Of a stretch of 64,000 nt of DNA, positions 42,986-51,662 are shown piece by piece. Position 1 is the stretch's first letter; every line of letters begins with the position of its first letter. The notes beneath the pieces are model-generated. The model saw only the letters and a program-made list of their open reading frames with translations. It did no database searches and was not told the origin of the DNA. This DNA comes from Actinomycetes bacterium (GTDB lineage: Bacteria; Actinomycetota; Acidimicrobiia; IMCC26256; JANYLB01): NCBI GenBank assembly GCA_025363815.1, contig JANYLB010000036.1:1-64000 (forward strand). Reading direction: 5' to 3'. The position numbers and the translations under genes are program-made.

Positions 42986-43033
42986 TGCGACGCCAACCGA
43001 CCCTTGGAATGCGACGCCAACCGACCCTTGGAA
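42986..43033. repeat. perfect 24-bp tandem duplication
   Basis: Two identical 24-bp units (42986-43009, 43010-43033) in the divergent gap between the membrane-protein and pirin genes, 33 bp before the pirin start. Confidence 0.93.
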
Positions 43034-43065
43034 TGCACGGACGCTTCTGATCGTTGGTTCCCGGT

Positions 43066-44100
43066 ATGGGCGATGCAGTGATCCAGACATTCCCGCTCGG
43101 ATTCCAGTGGCCGACGATTGATCCGTTCCTCTTCTGCGTGCATCACGACGACGCGTATCCCGCCGGCAACGAGCATCTCGGCCCTGACGCGTCGCTCGAC
43201 GGTCGCGAGCTCGGTGCCGACTTCGCCGGAGTCGACGGCTGGAGGATGTACCACGGCCAGACCGTGCCCGGGTTCCCCGGACATCCGCACCGCGGTTTCG
43301 AGACGGTCACCTACGTGCGCCGCGGGATTGTCGATCATTCGGATTCGCTCGGCGCCGCCGCCCGCTTCGGTCGGGGTGACGCGCAGTGGCTCACCGCAGG
43401 TCGGGGAATCGTGCACTCCGAGATGTTTCCGCTTCTCGACCCCGATGCGCCGAACCCGCTCGAGCTGTTCCAGATCTGGCTCAATCTTCCCGCCGACGAC
43501 AAGATGGCCGATCCGCACTTCAAGATGTTGTGGTCAGGTGACATTCCTCGCCTCGTGGTCACCGACGACGCCGGACGCGTCACCGAGATCAATGTGGTCG
43601 CGGGTGCGATCGAAGGTGCGCGGCCACCGTCACCCCCGCCGAGCTCGTGGGCGTCGCGATCCGACGCCGACGTCGCGATCTGGACGATTCGGATGGACCC
43701 GGGCGCGAGCTGGAGGCTCCCGTCAGCGCTTGGGCCGGCGACGGTTCGGACGGTATTCGGTTTCGTCGGGAACGGGTTTGACATCGGTGGCCACGCGATC
43801 GGACCCGACACCGGAGCGGTGGTGCGCTGCGACGAGCCGGTAGTGCTCACCGCGGGCGACGAAGCCGTCGAGATCCTGCTGCTACAGGGCCGCCCGATCG
43901 GCGAGCCGGTCGAGCGCTACGGGCCGTTCGTGATGAACGATCGCGCCGGGATCGAGACGGCCTTCGCCGACTATCGCCGTACCGGTTTCGGTGGTTGGCC
44001 CTGGCCGACCGATGACCCGGTCCACGACCGGGTCGAGGCAAGGTTCGCCCGCCACGCCGACGGCACGGTCGACCGCGTCACCGAGACCGTCGCGCCCTGA
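43066..44100 (+). CDS. pirin family bicupin protein
   Basis: 344 residues with the pirin N-terminal cupin: HPHRGFETVTYVRRGIVDHS and GRGIVHSEMFPL provide the three His and one Glu that bind metal; a second cupin follows after about residue 190. Pirins act as quercetinase-like dioxygenases or iron-dependent redox co-regulators. The chain is slightly longer than the usual ~290 residues. ATG 43066 is chosen over GTG 43054. Confidence 0.85.
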   Translation: MGDAVIQTFPLGFQWPTIDPFLFCVHHDDAYPAGNEHLGPDASLDGRELGADFAGVDGWRMYHGQTVPGFPGHPHRGFETVTYVRRGIVDHSDSLGAAARFGRGDAQWLTAGRGIVHSEMFPLLDPDAPNPLELFQIWLNLPADDKMADPHFKMLWSGDIPRLVVTDDAGRVTEINVVAGAIEGARPPSPPPSSWASRSDADVAIWTIRMDPGASWRLPSALGPATVRTVFGFVGNGFDIGGHAIGPDTGAVVRCDEPVVLTAGDEAVEILLLQGRPIGEPVERYGPFVMNDRAGIETAFADYRRTGFGGWPWPTDDPVHDRVEARFARHADGTVDRVTETVAP

Positions 44101-44137
44101 ACGACGGCGATCAACGGTCGGGCCCGTTCAGGACACG

Positions 44138-45310
44138 TCACGTGTCACGCGCGCGAGCACCGGGAACGGTCGGGTCGCGTGTTTTTCGGACATGTGCCGG
44201 CATCACCGAGACGAACAGCGCCGCGGCGGCGAGCACGAGCAGCCCGGTGGTGAGATCGAACGCGCCGGAGAGCACTCCGACGATCGGTGGGCCCGCGACC
44301 ATTCCGAGGTAGCCGGCGGCCGTCACGCCCCCTATCGCCAGCCCCGGGTGTTGTGCTTCGTTGTTCACGTCGGCCAGCAGGAGCGGCCAGACCACCGAGA
44401 TGCCCATGGACGCGAGTGCCAGGCCGGTCGCTCCCACGAACGCGTTCGTCGTGAGCGCCTCGAGTGCGATACCGCCGGCGCTGATGCCGGCACCGAGCGC
44501 GACGCCGCGACGGGTGCCGAGCACACCGACCGCCGGACCCCCACCGATCCGAGTGATCGTGGCCAGACCCTGACCCACCACGTACGCGCCGACCCCGGCC
44601 AGCACGCTGACGCCGAGGTGGCTTCTCAGGTAGAGAACCCCCCAGGTGGCGATTCCCCCTTCCACCATGGCCGACGCGCCGAACACGAGCGCGAGGATCA
44701 CCAGCCCTTCGTGACGCAGACCGGCGATCGCTCGTAAAAGCGACGGGTGATCGGTGCGGGCGGGGCTCGGAAGGCGGGCCGAGCGGTTGCTCAACGCGAG
44801 GGTGAAGCCGAGCATCCCGAGCCCCGCGAACACCACACGCCAGCTCAGCCCGAGCTCGACCGCGACGCCCGTGGCCGCGGCGCCGAGCATGGCCCCTAAG
44901 TTGAAGAGTCCATGGAAGCGCACGAGCCGTCCTGGTTCCGAGGCGAGCGCGGCGGCCGACACTACGTTCATCACGACGTCGACGAGTCCGCCCGCTGCAG
45001 TGGCGAGGGTGAAGGCCACTGCGAACGCGCCGAGGACCGGCGCCGCCGCGACCGCGACGAGCAGCGTGCTCCAGATCACCAATGCCCGCGCGAACGCTGC
45101 GTTTGCCCCCCAACGGTCGGTCAGCGCGCCGCCGAGGACGTTGACCGCGGCAGCGAACAGGATGCCGATTGCGAGCAGGGCTCCGAGGCCGGCATCGGAC
45201 AGGCCAAAGGTCCGCTGGATGTCGAGCACCGAGACGGCCCACGCACCCGCGAATCCACCGAACAGAACGAACGCTCCGGCGACGGGGCGCAGGGTGGTCC
45301 CTTCGGCCAT
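44138..45310 (-). CDS. MFS transporter
   Basis: 390 residues, twelve membrane segments. LLAIGILFAAAVNVLGGALT precedes DRWGANAAFARALV at the motif A position; FHGLFNLGAMLGAAATGVAV and GYLGMVAGPPIVGVLSGAFD are usual for FucP/YbjJ-type members. ATG 45310 has GGAGG 9 nt upstream. It is divergent from the D-aminoacylase gene, so uptake of its substrate or product is possible but unproven. Confidence 0.83.
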   Translation of the reverse strand: MAEGTTLRPVAGAFVLFGGFAGAWAVSVLDIQRTFGLSDAGLGALLAIGILFAAAVNVLGGALTDRWGANAAFARALVIWSTLLVAVAAAPVLGAFAVAFTLATAAGGLVDVVMNVVSAAALASEPGRLVRFHGLFNLGAMLGAAATGVAVELGLSWRVVFAGLGMLGFTLALSNRSARLPSPARTDHPSLLRAIAGLRHEGLVILALVFGASAMVEGGIATWGVLYLRSHLGVSVLAGVGAYVVGQGLATITRIGGGPAVGVLGTRRGVALGAGISAGGIALEALTTNAFVGATGLALASMGISVVWPLLLADVNNEAQHPGLAIGGVTAAGYLGMVAGPPIVGVLSGAFDLTTGLLVLAAAALFVSVMPAHVRKTRDPTVPGARARDT

Positions 45311-45423
45311 GAACGTTTCCTCCCTCACCTTCCAGATCGCGCGGGCGCGCCGCGAACGGCCACCATCATTGCTGACCATGCGCGTGACGCTGCATAGGCT
45401 GATCGGTCAAGGAGCGTGATGCC

Positions 45424-47169
45424 ATGCACGATCTCGTGATCAGGGCCGGGACAGTGGTCGACGGCACCGGCGAGTCGGCTCGTACCGCCGACGTCGCGAT
45501 CCGGTCCGGTGTGATCGTGCAGGTCGGGCGTGTCGATGGCCTCGCTCGCCGAACGATCAACGCCGACGGCCTCGTCGTCACCCCCGGCTTCGTCGACATG
45601 CACACCCACTTCGACGCTCAGGCCACGTGGGACCCGCACCTCACTCCGTCGAGCTGGCACGGGGTGACCACCGCGATCCTCGGGAACTGTGGCGTCGGAT
45701 TCGCACCGGTCGAGCCCGGTCGTGAGCACTGGCTCATCGAGCTCATGGAGGGTGTCGAGGACATCCCCGGGTCTGCGCTGTCGGAAGGGATCCAGTGGGG
45801 GTGGGAGTCGTTCCCCGAGTATCTCGATGCTCTCGATCGCTTCCCGCGTGCCGTGAACATCGGGACGCAGCTTCCGCATGCGGCCGTTCGTGCGTACGTG
45901 ATGGGTGAACGAGCCCACGATCGCGCGACCGACCCCGATCTCGCTGCCATGGGAGAGATCGTCCGCGGCGCTTTGCGCGCAGGGGCGTTGGGGTTCTCCA
46001 CTGGTAGAACCGCGGGCCATCGTGACATTCACGGCGCGCCCGTTCCCGGCACGTTCGCCGCCGGGGAGGAGGTCGCGGCGCTGCTCTCGGTCATGGCCCA
46101 GGAGCAACGCGGCGTGTTGCAACTCGTCCCGGCGGGATCATCGGGTGAGCTCGCGGGCGACCCCGTTGGCGCGATGGACGTCGAGCTGGAATGGCTCCTG
46201 GCCTGTGCCGAGACGTCACACCGGCCGGTCACCTTCCTGGTGCTGGAGAGCCGACGCCATCCCGATCTCTGGCGACCGTGGTTCGAAGCGGTACGAGCCG
46301 CGAACGCGCGGGGTGCCGACGTGCACCCCCAGGTAGCGAGCCGCTGTTTCGGCATGCTGATGGGACACCAGTCGAGGATGAACCCGTTCCGGTACCGAGC
46401 GAGCTACCGCGAGGTGGCCCACTTGCCGTTCGACGCGTTGATTGCCCGCCTCCGGAACCCGCAGATGCGGGCGCGCATCCTCGCCGACACGCCCGAGTAC
46501 ACGACGCCGACTCAGGCCGACCAGCTGCGACCCGACGCGTTCGAGAATCTCTTCCCGTTGGGCACAACGCTCGACTACGAACCGGAACCTGATGCCAGTG
46601 TCGCAGCGGTGGCTCGACGCACCGGCGAGGATCCGTGGGCGGTCGCCTACGATCTCATGCTCGGTTCCGATGGCCGCGACTTCTTGTTGTTCCCGCTGCT
46701 GAACTATGGCAACGGTTCCTACGATGGTCTGCACGAGATGATGACCGATCCGATGACGGTGCAGGGCCTCGGCGATGCCGGCGCGCACTGCGGGATCATC
46801 TGCGACGCGAGCATGACAACGTACATGCTCACCCACTGGGCCCGAGATCGAAACCGCGGGCCGCGGCTGCCCATCGAGCTAGCCGTGCGCCGGCTGACTC
46901 ACGATCCGGCCGGGCTGTATGAGTTGTACGACCGTGGTGTGTTGGCTCCCGGGATGCGCGCCGATGTCAATGTCATCGACTTCGAGAATCTTCGTCTGCT
47001 CCATCCCGAACGCGTCGAGGACCTACCTGCGGGCGCGGGTCGCCTCATCCAGCGTTCCGAGGGTTACGTGGAGACGATCGTGGGTGGCGAGATCATTGTC
47101 GACGGCGGCGAGCTCACCGACGCCAGGCCCGGAACGCTCGTGCGGGGCCGCCAGCACGCGAACGGGTGA
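45424..47169 (+). CDS. N-acyl-D-amino-acid deacylase family amidohydrolase
   Basis: 581 residues of the metal-dependent amidohydrolase superfamily. The N-terminal beta part HDLVIRAGTVVDGTGESART and the motif VTPGFVDMHTHFDAQATWDP (metal-binding HTH) open the barrel; GVTTAILGNCGVGFAPV is characteristic of D-aminoacylases. LGDAGAHCGIICDASMTTYM holds the catalytic aspartate region, and RADVNVIDFENLRLLHPERV closes the chain. It hydrolyses N-acyl-D-amino acids or a related amide. ATG 45424 has AAGGAG 9 nt upstream. Confidence 0.87.
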   Translation: MHDLVIRAGTVVDGTGESARTADVAIRSGVIVQVGRVDGLARRTINADGLVVTPGFVDMHTHFDAQATWDPHLTPSSWHGVTTAILGNCGVGFAPVEPGREHWLIELMEGVEDIPGSALSEGIQWGWESFPEYLDALDRFPRAVNIGTQLPHAAVRAYVMGERAHDRATDPDLAAMGEIVRGALRAGALGFSTGRTAGHRDIHGAPVPGTFAAGEEVAALLSVMAQEQRGVLQLVPAGSSGELAGDPVGAMDVELEWLLACAETSHRPVTFLVLESRRHPDLWRPWFEAVRAANARGADVHPQVASRCFGMLMGHQSRMNPFRYRASYREVAHLPFDALIARLRNPQMRARILADTPEYTTPTQADQLRPDAFENLFPLGTTLDYEPEPDASVAAVARRTGEDPWAVAYDLMLGSDGRDFLLFPLLNYGNGSYDGLHEMMTDPMTVQGLGDAGAHCGIICDASMTTYMLTHWARDRNRGPRLPIELAVRRLTHDPAGLYELYDRGVLAPGMRADVNVIDFENLRLLHPERVEDLPAGAGRLIQRSEGYVETIVGGEIIVDGGELTDARPGTLVRGRQHANG

Positions 47170-47249
47170 GGTGCGGCGGCGGCAACGTCGGGGAGTGAGG
47201 GTGCAGCGCGGGTCACCGGCGAAGCCGTCAGATGTAGGAAGATGATCGC

Positions 47250-47651
47250 ATGACTGGTCCGAGGCGACAGCGGGTGGACCTATTCGCGGTCGTCGTCGGC
47301 GGGATTCGACTGGCGTCCGGGGTTTCGTTTCTCGTCGCGCCGGAGGCGGCAAACCGATTGTGGGGAGACGCAGAGGACAGTGGCCCCACGGCCAGCCTTT
47401 TGCTCCGATCGATGGGCTACCGCGACGCGCTCGTCGGCGGCCTTCTCCTCTACACGGGCGCGCGGGGCGGAGTGACCGCGGGATGGTTCCTCGCGTCGGC
47501 CGGTGCCGACGCGGCCGATCTCGTCGGCGGCATCGCCAATCACGACCGCATGACCGACCAGCAGCGTCGTCGCGGGCTCGGCGGTGCCGCGGTGGGGATC
47601 GGCATCGGCGTTGTCGGGGCTCTCAGAGCCCTGAGAGCACCAACACGATGA
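47250..47651 (+). CDS. small membrane protein (DUF4267-like)
   Basis: 133 residues with about four short hydrophobic segments (DLFAVVVGGIRLASGVSFLV, ALVGGLLLYTGA, GWFLASAGADAADLVGGIA, GAAVGIGIGVVGAL). The pattern R-x-x-x-G-x-x-x-L-x-A-P and GYRDALVGGLLL resembles small actinobacterial membrane proteins of the DUF4267 sort. AGGAAG precedes ATG 47250. Convergent with the dienelactone hydrolase. Function unknown. Confidence 0.68.
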   Translation: MTGPRRQRVDLFAVVVGGIRLASGVSFLVAPEAANRLWGDAEDSGPTASLLLRSMGYRDALVGGLLLYTGARGGVTAGWFLASAGADAADLVGGIANHDRMTDQQRRRGLGGAAVGIGIGVVGALRALRAPTR

Positions 47652-47675
47652 GGCGTCCCGGTCTGTTCCGGGGCG

Positions 47676-48500
47676 TCAACTCGTGGTGAGCAACCGGGTG
47701 CGGAAGAGATCGAGCACAAGGTCGAGCGCGTCACGCGTCGGCTGACCGGGCTCGTCGATGAGGTGTTCCGTCAGCACTGAGTGCGGCTTCATCGCACCTT
47801 CTGGGTTGGCATCGGCGTCTTCCAGCTCCACGGCGACGAACGCGTCTCCGAGCTCCTCGCGGAGGAAGTCGAAGCGCTCGCCCGGTACGAACCGGTCGCC
47901 TTTGAAACGCAGTCCGACGACCTGCAGTCCCGCGGTCGCGCAGCGGTGCTTGACGATGTCGAGGTCGGCTCGGGAGATGTCGATCGAGTGCCGTTGCTTC
48001 TTGGTGAGCGCCATCGGCAGCGAGGGTTGGGAGAGCACGGGGGCGAGCAGGCGGTCGTCGGTCGCCATGGCGAGCGCGTAGCCACCCGTGAAGCACATGC
48101 CGATCGCACCGACGCCGGGGCCGCCACAGCGGGCGTGTTCTTCGGCGGCCAACGCGCGAAGCCAGTGGACCACAGGTGAGGTCTTGCCGGTGGCCATGAT
48201 CGTGAACTCGCGGCTGATGCATGCCGGGACGATCGACGACAGGCCATAGGTCATCGTGCCGATTACTCCGTGGGCATCGGGCATCGGATCCCGACCGGGT
48301 TCACCAAACAGGTGGGGGAGCACGGCGGTGCATCCGATGGCGACGACGCGCTCGGCGAATTCGATCACCTTCGGTGTGATGCCCGGCATCTCAGCTATGA
48401 CAATCACCGCAGGTCCGGTTCCCGCGCGGAAGATCGTCCGCTCAGTGCCCTCGTGGATGAATGAAGTGCGTTCGAAACCGCTGAGATCGTGATCGCTCAT
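47676..48500 (-). CDS. dienelactone hydrolase family protein
   Basis: 274 residues of the alpha/beta hydrolase fold with the cysteine nucleophile of dienelactone hydrolases in G-M-C-F-T-G-G (about residue 139). Other elements: VIVIAEMPGITPKVIEFAER at the N-terminus and LTEHLIDEPGQPTRDALDLV at the C-terminus. Family members open lactones in aromatic degradation or act as carboxyl-esterases. ATG 48500 is preceded by TACGGT at 6 nt, so the transcript is probably leaderless. Confidence 0.84.
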   Translation of the reverse strand: MSDHDLSGFERTSFIHEGTERTIFRAGTGPAVIVIAEMPGITPKVIEFAERVVAIGCTAVLPHLFGEPGRDPMPDAHGVIGTMTYGLSSIVPACISREFTIMATGKTSPVVHWLRALAAEEHARCGGPGVGAIGMCFTGGYALAMATDDRLLAPVLSQPSLPMALTKKQRHSIDISRADLDIVKHRCATAGLQVVGLRFKGDRFVPGERFDFLREELGDAFVAVELEDADANPEGAMKPHSVLTEHLIDEPGQPTRDALDLVLDLFRTRLLTTS

Positions 48501-48506
48501 CGCGGA

Positions 48507-48512
48507 ACCGTA
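48507..48512 (-). promoter_or_regulatory. -10 element for leaderless dienelactone hydrolase gene
   Basis: TACGGT on the minus strand, 6 nt before ATG 48500; the same hexamer and spacing recur at 59467 and 61666. Confidence 0.5.
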
Positions 48513-48598
48513 GACGGACTGATGGATCCCTGAGCGATCTGGCGGAAAGAGCTACCCCGGGCAAGCCCACCAAGCGGGCCGAAAGGTTCGGGTGCCGG

Positions 48599-48604
48599 TA
48601 GGTT
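48599..48604 (+). promoter_or_regulatory. -10 element for leaderless aldolase-like gene
   Basis: TAGGTT, 6 nt before ATG 48611. Confidence 0.45.
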
Positions 48605-48610
48605 CGGGTG

Positions 48611-49657
48611 ATGGCAACGCCACCGAGCACACTCTTCGCCAGCGACAACGCTTCCGGTGTTCACCCGGTGTTGATGGAAGCGCTCCTAGCCGCGAACACC
48701 GGACACGCCCTCGCCTACGGCGACGATGAATGGACGAAGCGCGCGATAACCCGGTTCCGCGACCTGCTCGGTTCCGACGCCGAGATCGTGTTCGCGTGGG
48801 GCGGCACCGGCGCGAATGTGGTGGGCCTCCAGTGCCTGCTCGCTCCGTGGCAGGCGGTGATCTGTCCCGACACCGCGCACATCGCGGTCGACGAATGCGG
48901 CGCGCCGGAACGTTTTACCGGTTGCAAGCTCATTGAAGTCCCGACCGGAGACGGAAAGTTGCTCCCCGTTCACATCGAGCGCCACCTGCATCTCCTCGGA
49001 GACGAGCACCACGTCCAGCCGCGCGTAGTGTCGATCACGGAGTCGACCGAGTTCGGCACCCTCTACCTTCCCGACGAGATCGCTGACCTCGCCGAGTTCG
49101 CTCACTCGCACGGCCTACTCGTACATCTAGACGGTGCGCGCCTCGCCAACGCGGTGGCCGCGCTCGACGTCGACCTGCGTTCGCTCGTCGTCGAGACCGA
49201 CGTAGACGTGCTGACTTTCGGTGGGACCAAGAACGGGATGATGTACGGGGAGGCGGTCGTGTTCCTGCGACCGGAGTTGGCCGCGAACGCCCACTTCGTG
49301 CGCAAGCAAGCCGGCCAGTTGCCCTCGAAGATGCGGTTTGTTTCGGCGCAGTTCGAGGCCCTGCTTGCCGACGACCTGTGGATCCGCAACGCCGATCACG
49401 CGAACCGGATGACGGAACGTCTGGCCGAACGCATGGCATCGGTTCCCGGTGTCGACGTGGTGCGGCCGCCCGAGGTGAACTCGTTGTTCGCGCGCGTTCC
49501 CGCGGCCGCGATCCGACCGCTGCAGGACTGGTCGTTTTTCTGGGTCTGGGACGCTGCCGAGTCGATGGTGCGTTGGATGTGCAGCTTCGATACGACGGAG
49601 GACGACGTGGATTGCTTCGTCGAGGGTGTTGCCGAGATCGTTGCCGCGTATCGTTGA
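48611..49657 (+). CDS. threonine aldolase family PLP enzyme
   Basis: 348 residues of the low-specificity L-threonine aldolase/beta-eliminating lyase family, which cleaves beta-hydroxy amino acids to glycine and an aldehyde. Motifs: FASDNASGVHPVLMEALLAA, YGDDEWTKRAITRFRDLLG, LVHLDGARLANAVAALDV and the PLP lysine in TFGGTKNGMMYGEAVVF (about residue 205). Length normal. The TAGGTT at 6 nt supports ATG 48611 over GTG 48608. Confidence 0.88.
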   Translation: MATPPSTLFASDNASGVHPVLMEALLAANTGHALAYGDDEWTKRAITRFRDLLGSDAEIVFAWGGTGANVVGLQCLLAPWQAVICPDTAHIAVDECGAPERFTGCKLIEVPTGDGKLLPVHIERHLHLLGDEHHVQPRVVSITESTEFGTLYLPDEIADLAEFAHSHGLLVHLDGARLANAVAALDVDLRSLVVETDVDVLTFGGTKNGMMYGEAVVFLRPELAANAHFVRKQAGQLPSKMRFVSAQFEALLADDLWIRNADHANRMTERLAERMASVPGVDVVRPPEVNSLFARVPAAAIRPLQDWSFFWVWDAAESMVRWMCSFDTTEDDVDCFVEGVAEIVAAYR

Positions 49658-49682
49658 ACGACTTGGCCTCGCTACCCGTACC

Positions 49683-50900
49683 TCACCGACCGTCGGCCGT
49701 CGCTGCCCAGAAGCCGCTCAGCGAAGCGGCTGCCGCGAGGTACAGCTTCTCGTGGTCGCGATCGCCCGCCGCCGCGTCAAAGCACGCAAGGGTGTACTTC
49801 ACGAGGTGCGCATCGAGGTGTATCGCCGCCCGTGATGCGAGTTCGCGTCGGATCTCTTCGCGCGCCGAGCTTGGTGCGTGCCACACCCAACTCGCCGCGG
49901 CGTCGCGGCCGGCTTCGATCGCATCGGGGAAGCGTTGCTCCGCCGTAGGCTCGGGCTCGAACAACGGTGAGATCGTGGTCTGGCCCAACGCGGCCCGGAA
50001 ACCGACGACGTAGGTCGCCGCGACTGCGAGGGCGATTCTGCCGGCGCCGGCATCGCCGGCGGTGGCGATGCCCATCACCGCCTGCGGCATCGTGAGGCAG
50101 TGAGTCCAGCCGTACGGCGCGTGATCCGCCGGTTCCTGCAGCATCGACCACGCGGCGACTCGAGCGAGCTCGGCGCACGCGCCCCAAAGGTCGGGCTCGG
50201 TCGCGTCGATCCCCGAGAGCAGCCTTAGGGCGAGGCCACTCTCCTCGGCCTGGTGCATGATCGGGTAGATGAAGTCGCTTCCGGGCAGACCGAGCGACGG
50301 AACGTCGAGGAGTGCAGAGGAGAGCGGCCCAGCAGCGGCCGTTCCTTCGACGTCATCGAACCAGTGCAGCTGCCAGTCGGCGTGGCGAGCCAGCTCGCGC
50401 GCGATGCCGCGGAGCATCGTGGCGCTGACCTCGCCTCCGGGGGCGACCCGCGCCAGCAGGTACAGGAGGATGCTGGCGTGTCCGGCAGCGGCCAGCGACG
50501 CCGCGACGGGTACGGCCAGAAGACGCGCGAGCTCGACCGGATCGGCCATCGTGCCGAGCGCGGCGGCTGCACGGTCGACCGACTCGAGGTCGCCATCGGC
50601 GATGGCGCGGCTCAGCGCGGCCGCGGCCGCGGCGGGGGAGTCGAACCGTTCTGGGGGCTGATCCGGGACCGGTTCACCGGCAGCCGAGTACTGCTCGCCG
50701 AGCTGCACGATTCGCTCCCGCGCCGCCGGCCGATCGTCGGGTCGCACGTGACGGAGCAGGCCGAAACGCCCGAGCAGCTCGAGCGGGGCGTGGAGAACGA
50801 AGGAGTCAGCCGGCGCGATCTTGGGTCGGGCGATCGCGCGCCCGACGGTCGCGACGAGCTCGGCATCGGGACGGGAGTCTCCTATCGGTGAGGTGGTCAT
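49683..50900 (-). CDS. questin oxidase-like (DUF4243) protein
   Basis: 405 residues, mostly helical with many alanines. HAPLELLGRFGLLRHVRPDD, GHASILLYLLARVAPGGEVS, PYGWTHCLTMPQAVMGIATA and the C-terminal HLVKYTLACFDAAAGDRDHE/KLYLAAAASLSGFW resemble questin-oxidase-like proteins (Baeyer-Villiger-type anthraquinone ring opening in fungi, cofactor-free); in bacteria the substrate is unknown. The family call is from motif spacing only. ATG 50900 has no ribosome binding site but lies 6 nt after the -10 box of a MerR-type promoter, so it is probably leaderless and induced by a redox or xenobiotic sensor. Confidence 0.6.
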   Translation of the reverse strand: MTTSPIGDSRPDAELVATVGRAIARPKIAPADSFVLHAPLELLGRFGLLRHVRPDDRPAARERIVQLGEQYSAAGEPVPDQPPERFDSPAAAAAALSRAIADGDLESVDRAAAALGTMADPVELARLLAVPVAASLAAAGHASILLYLLARVAPGGEVSATMLRGIARELARHADWQLHWFDDVEGTAAAGPLSSALLDVPSLGLPGSDFIYPIMHQAEESGLALRLLSGIDATEPDLWGACAELARVAAWSMLQEPADHAPYGWTHCLTMPQAVMGIATAGDAGAGRIALAVAATYVVGFRAALGQTTISPLFEPEPTAEQRFPDAIEAGRDAAASWVWHAPSSAREEIRRELASRAAIHLDAHLVKYTLACFDAAAGDRDHEKLYLAAAASLSGFWAATADGR

Positions 50901-50906
50901 GCCGCC

Positions 50907-50937
50907 ACACTAAAAGTTCAAGTGCACTTGATGTCAA
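50907..50937 (-). promoter_or_regulatory. MerR/SoxR-type promoter with 19-bp spacer and 14-bp palindrome
   Basis: On the minus strand TTGACA (50937-50932), a 19-bp spacer and TAGTGT (50912-50907), ending 6 nt before ATG 50900. The perfect palindrome TCAAGTGCACTTGA (50918-50931) fills the spacer. Over-long spacers containing an operator are the hallmark of promoters twisted open by MerR-family activators such as SoxR. Confidence 0.65.
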
Positions 50938-51062
50938 GCGCCGGAGACACCACCATCGTGCATCGGTTGCAGGTGGCTCTCTCTCAAGACGTGAGCGCTG
51001 TACAACCCCGGCGATGCCGCCGAGGATCTGGCCGGGCGTTGCGGTGCGACCTGGAGTGTCGC

Positions 51063-51662
51063 TCAGCCTGGTGGCGCAAGCGCGAGGTAGTCATCTCGAC
51101 TCACCGGGGTCGAGGTCAATGAGCGGTCGGCTCGGGGGATGTCGGTGGTCGCCCCGGCGAGGGTGAACTCCAACTGGCCGATCCCGGGTTGGTCGGTGAC
51201 TGTGTAGACGATCTGCGCGAGCGCGAGCACCTGGTCACCTCGCGACAAGCTCGTGAACGAAGTTGGCAGGTCGACTGTCGCAGTCCCGCGCGCGACGCGA
51301 ACGCTCCGGGGGGTGTCCTCGACCGGTAGTGCGGTCCGGATCCCTGCGGCGACCTCCTGAGTCGTCGGACCACGACCCAACGAGCGGAGCAAGGGGGGCA
51401 GTGTAAGCGGGGGAGGAAGGCTACGAGCAGTGGGAATGAGTCGCCCGCCGCGCACCAGGTAGATGATGGCGTCGCGGTTGCCGAGCTGTCCGGTGTCGGC
51501 GACGCCGCCGGTGCCCTTGTCGAGGAGACCGTAGGGCACCCGGTTGTCGTCGACCCGGCTCGCCGACTTCTGCTCCGGCATCCCACATGCGGCCGCTACC
51601 ACCATGAGCGCGACCGCGACAAGGACGATGCCGGCGGCGCGCGAGGCGTGGCGCGAAATCAT
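51063..51662 (-). CDS. GerMN-domain lipoprotein
   Basis: 199 residues. The signal peptide (AGIVLVAVALMVVAAAC) ends in a lipobox with Cys at about 26, so the protein is anchored outside the membrane. The GerMN domain follows: AIIYLVRGGRLIPTARSLPP, SLGRGPTTQEVAAGIRTALP and ATVDLPTSFTSLSRGDQVLA, LAQIVYTVTDQPGIGQLEF. ATG 51662 overlaps the kinase stop (ATGA). The pairing resembles MtrB-LpqB in other actinobacteria, where a GerMN lipoprotein modulates a sensor kinase. Confidence 0.85.
   Translation of the reverse strand: MISRHASRAAGIVLVAVALMVVAAACGMPEQKSASRVDDNRVPYGLLDKGTGGVADTGQLGNRDAIIYLVRGGRLIPTARSLPPPLTLPPLLRSLGRGPTTQEVAAGIRTALPVEDTPRSVRVARGTATVDLPTSFTSLSRGDQVLALAQIVYTVTDQPGIGQLEFTLAGATTDIPRADRSLTSTPVSRDDYLALAPPG

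Noticed and set aside
50900-51062. Small plus-strand frames in the gap after the questin-oxidase-like start
   Set aside because: They have no start signals and lie over the promoter and the GerMN stop region.
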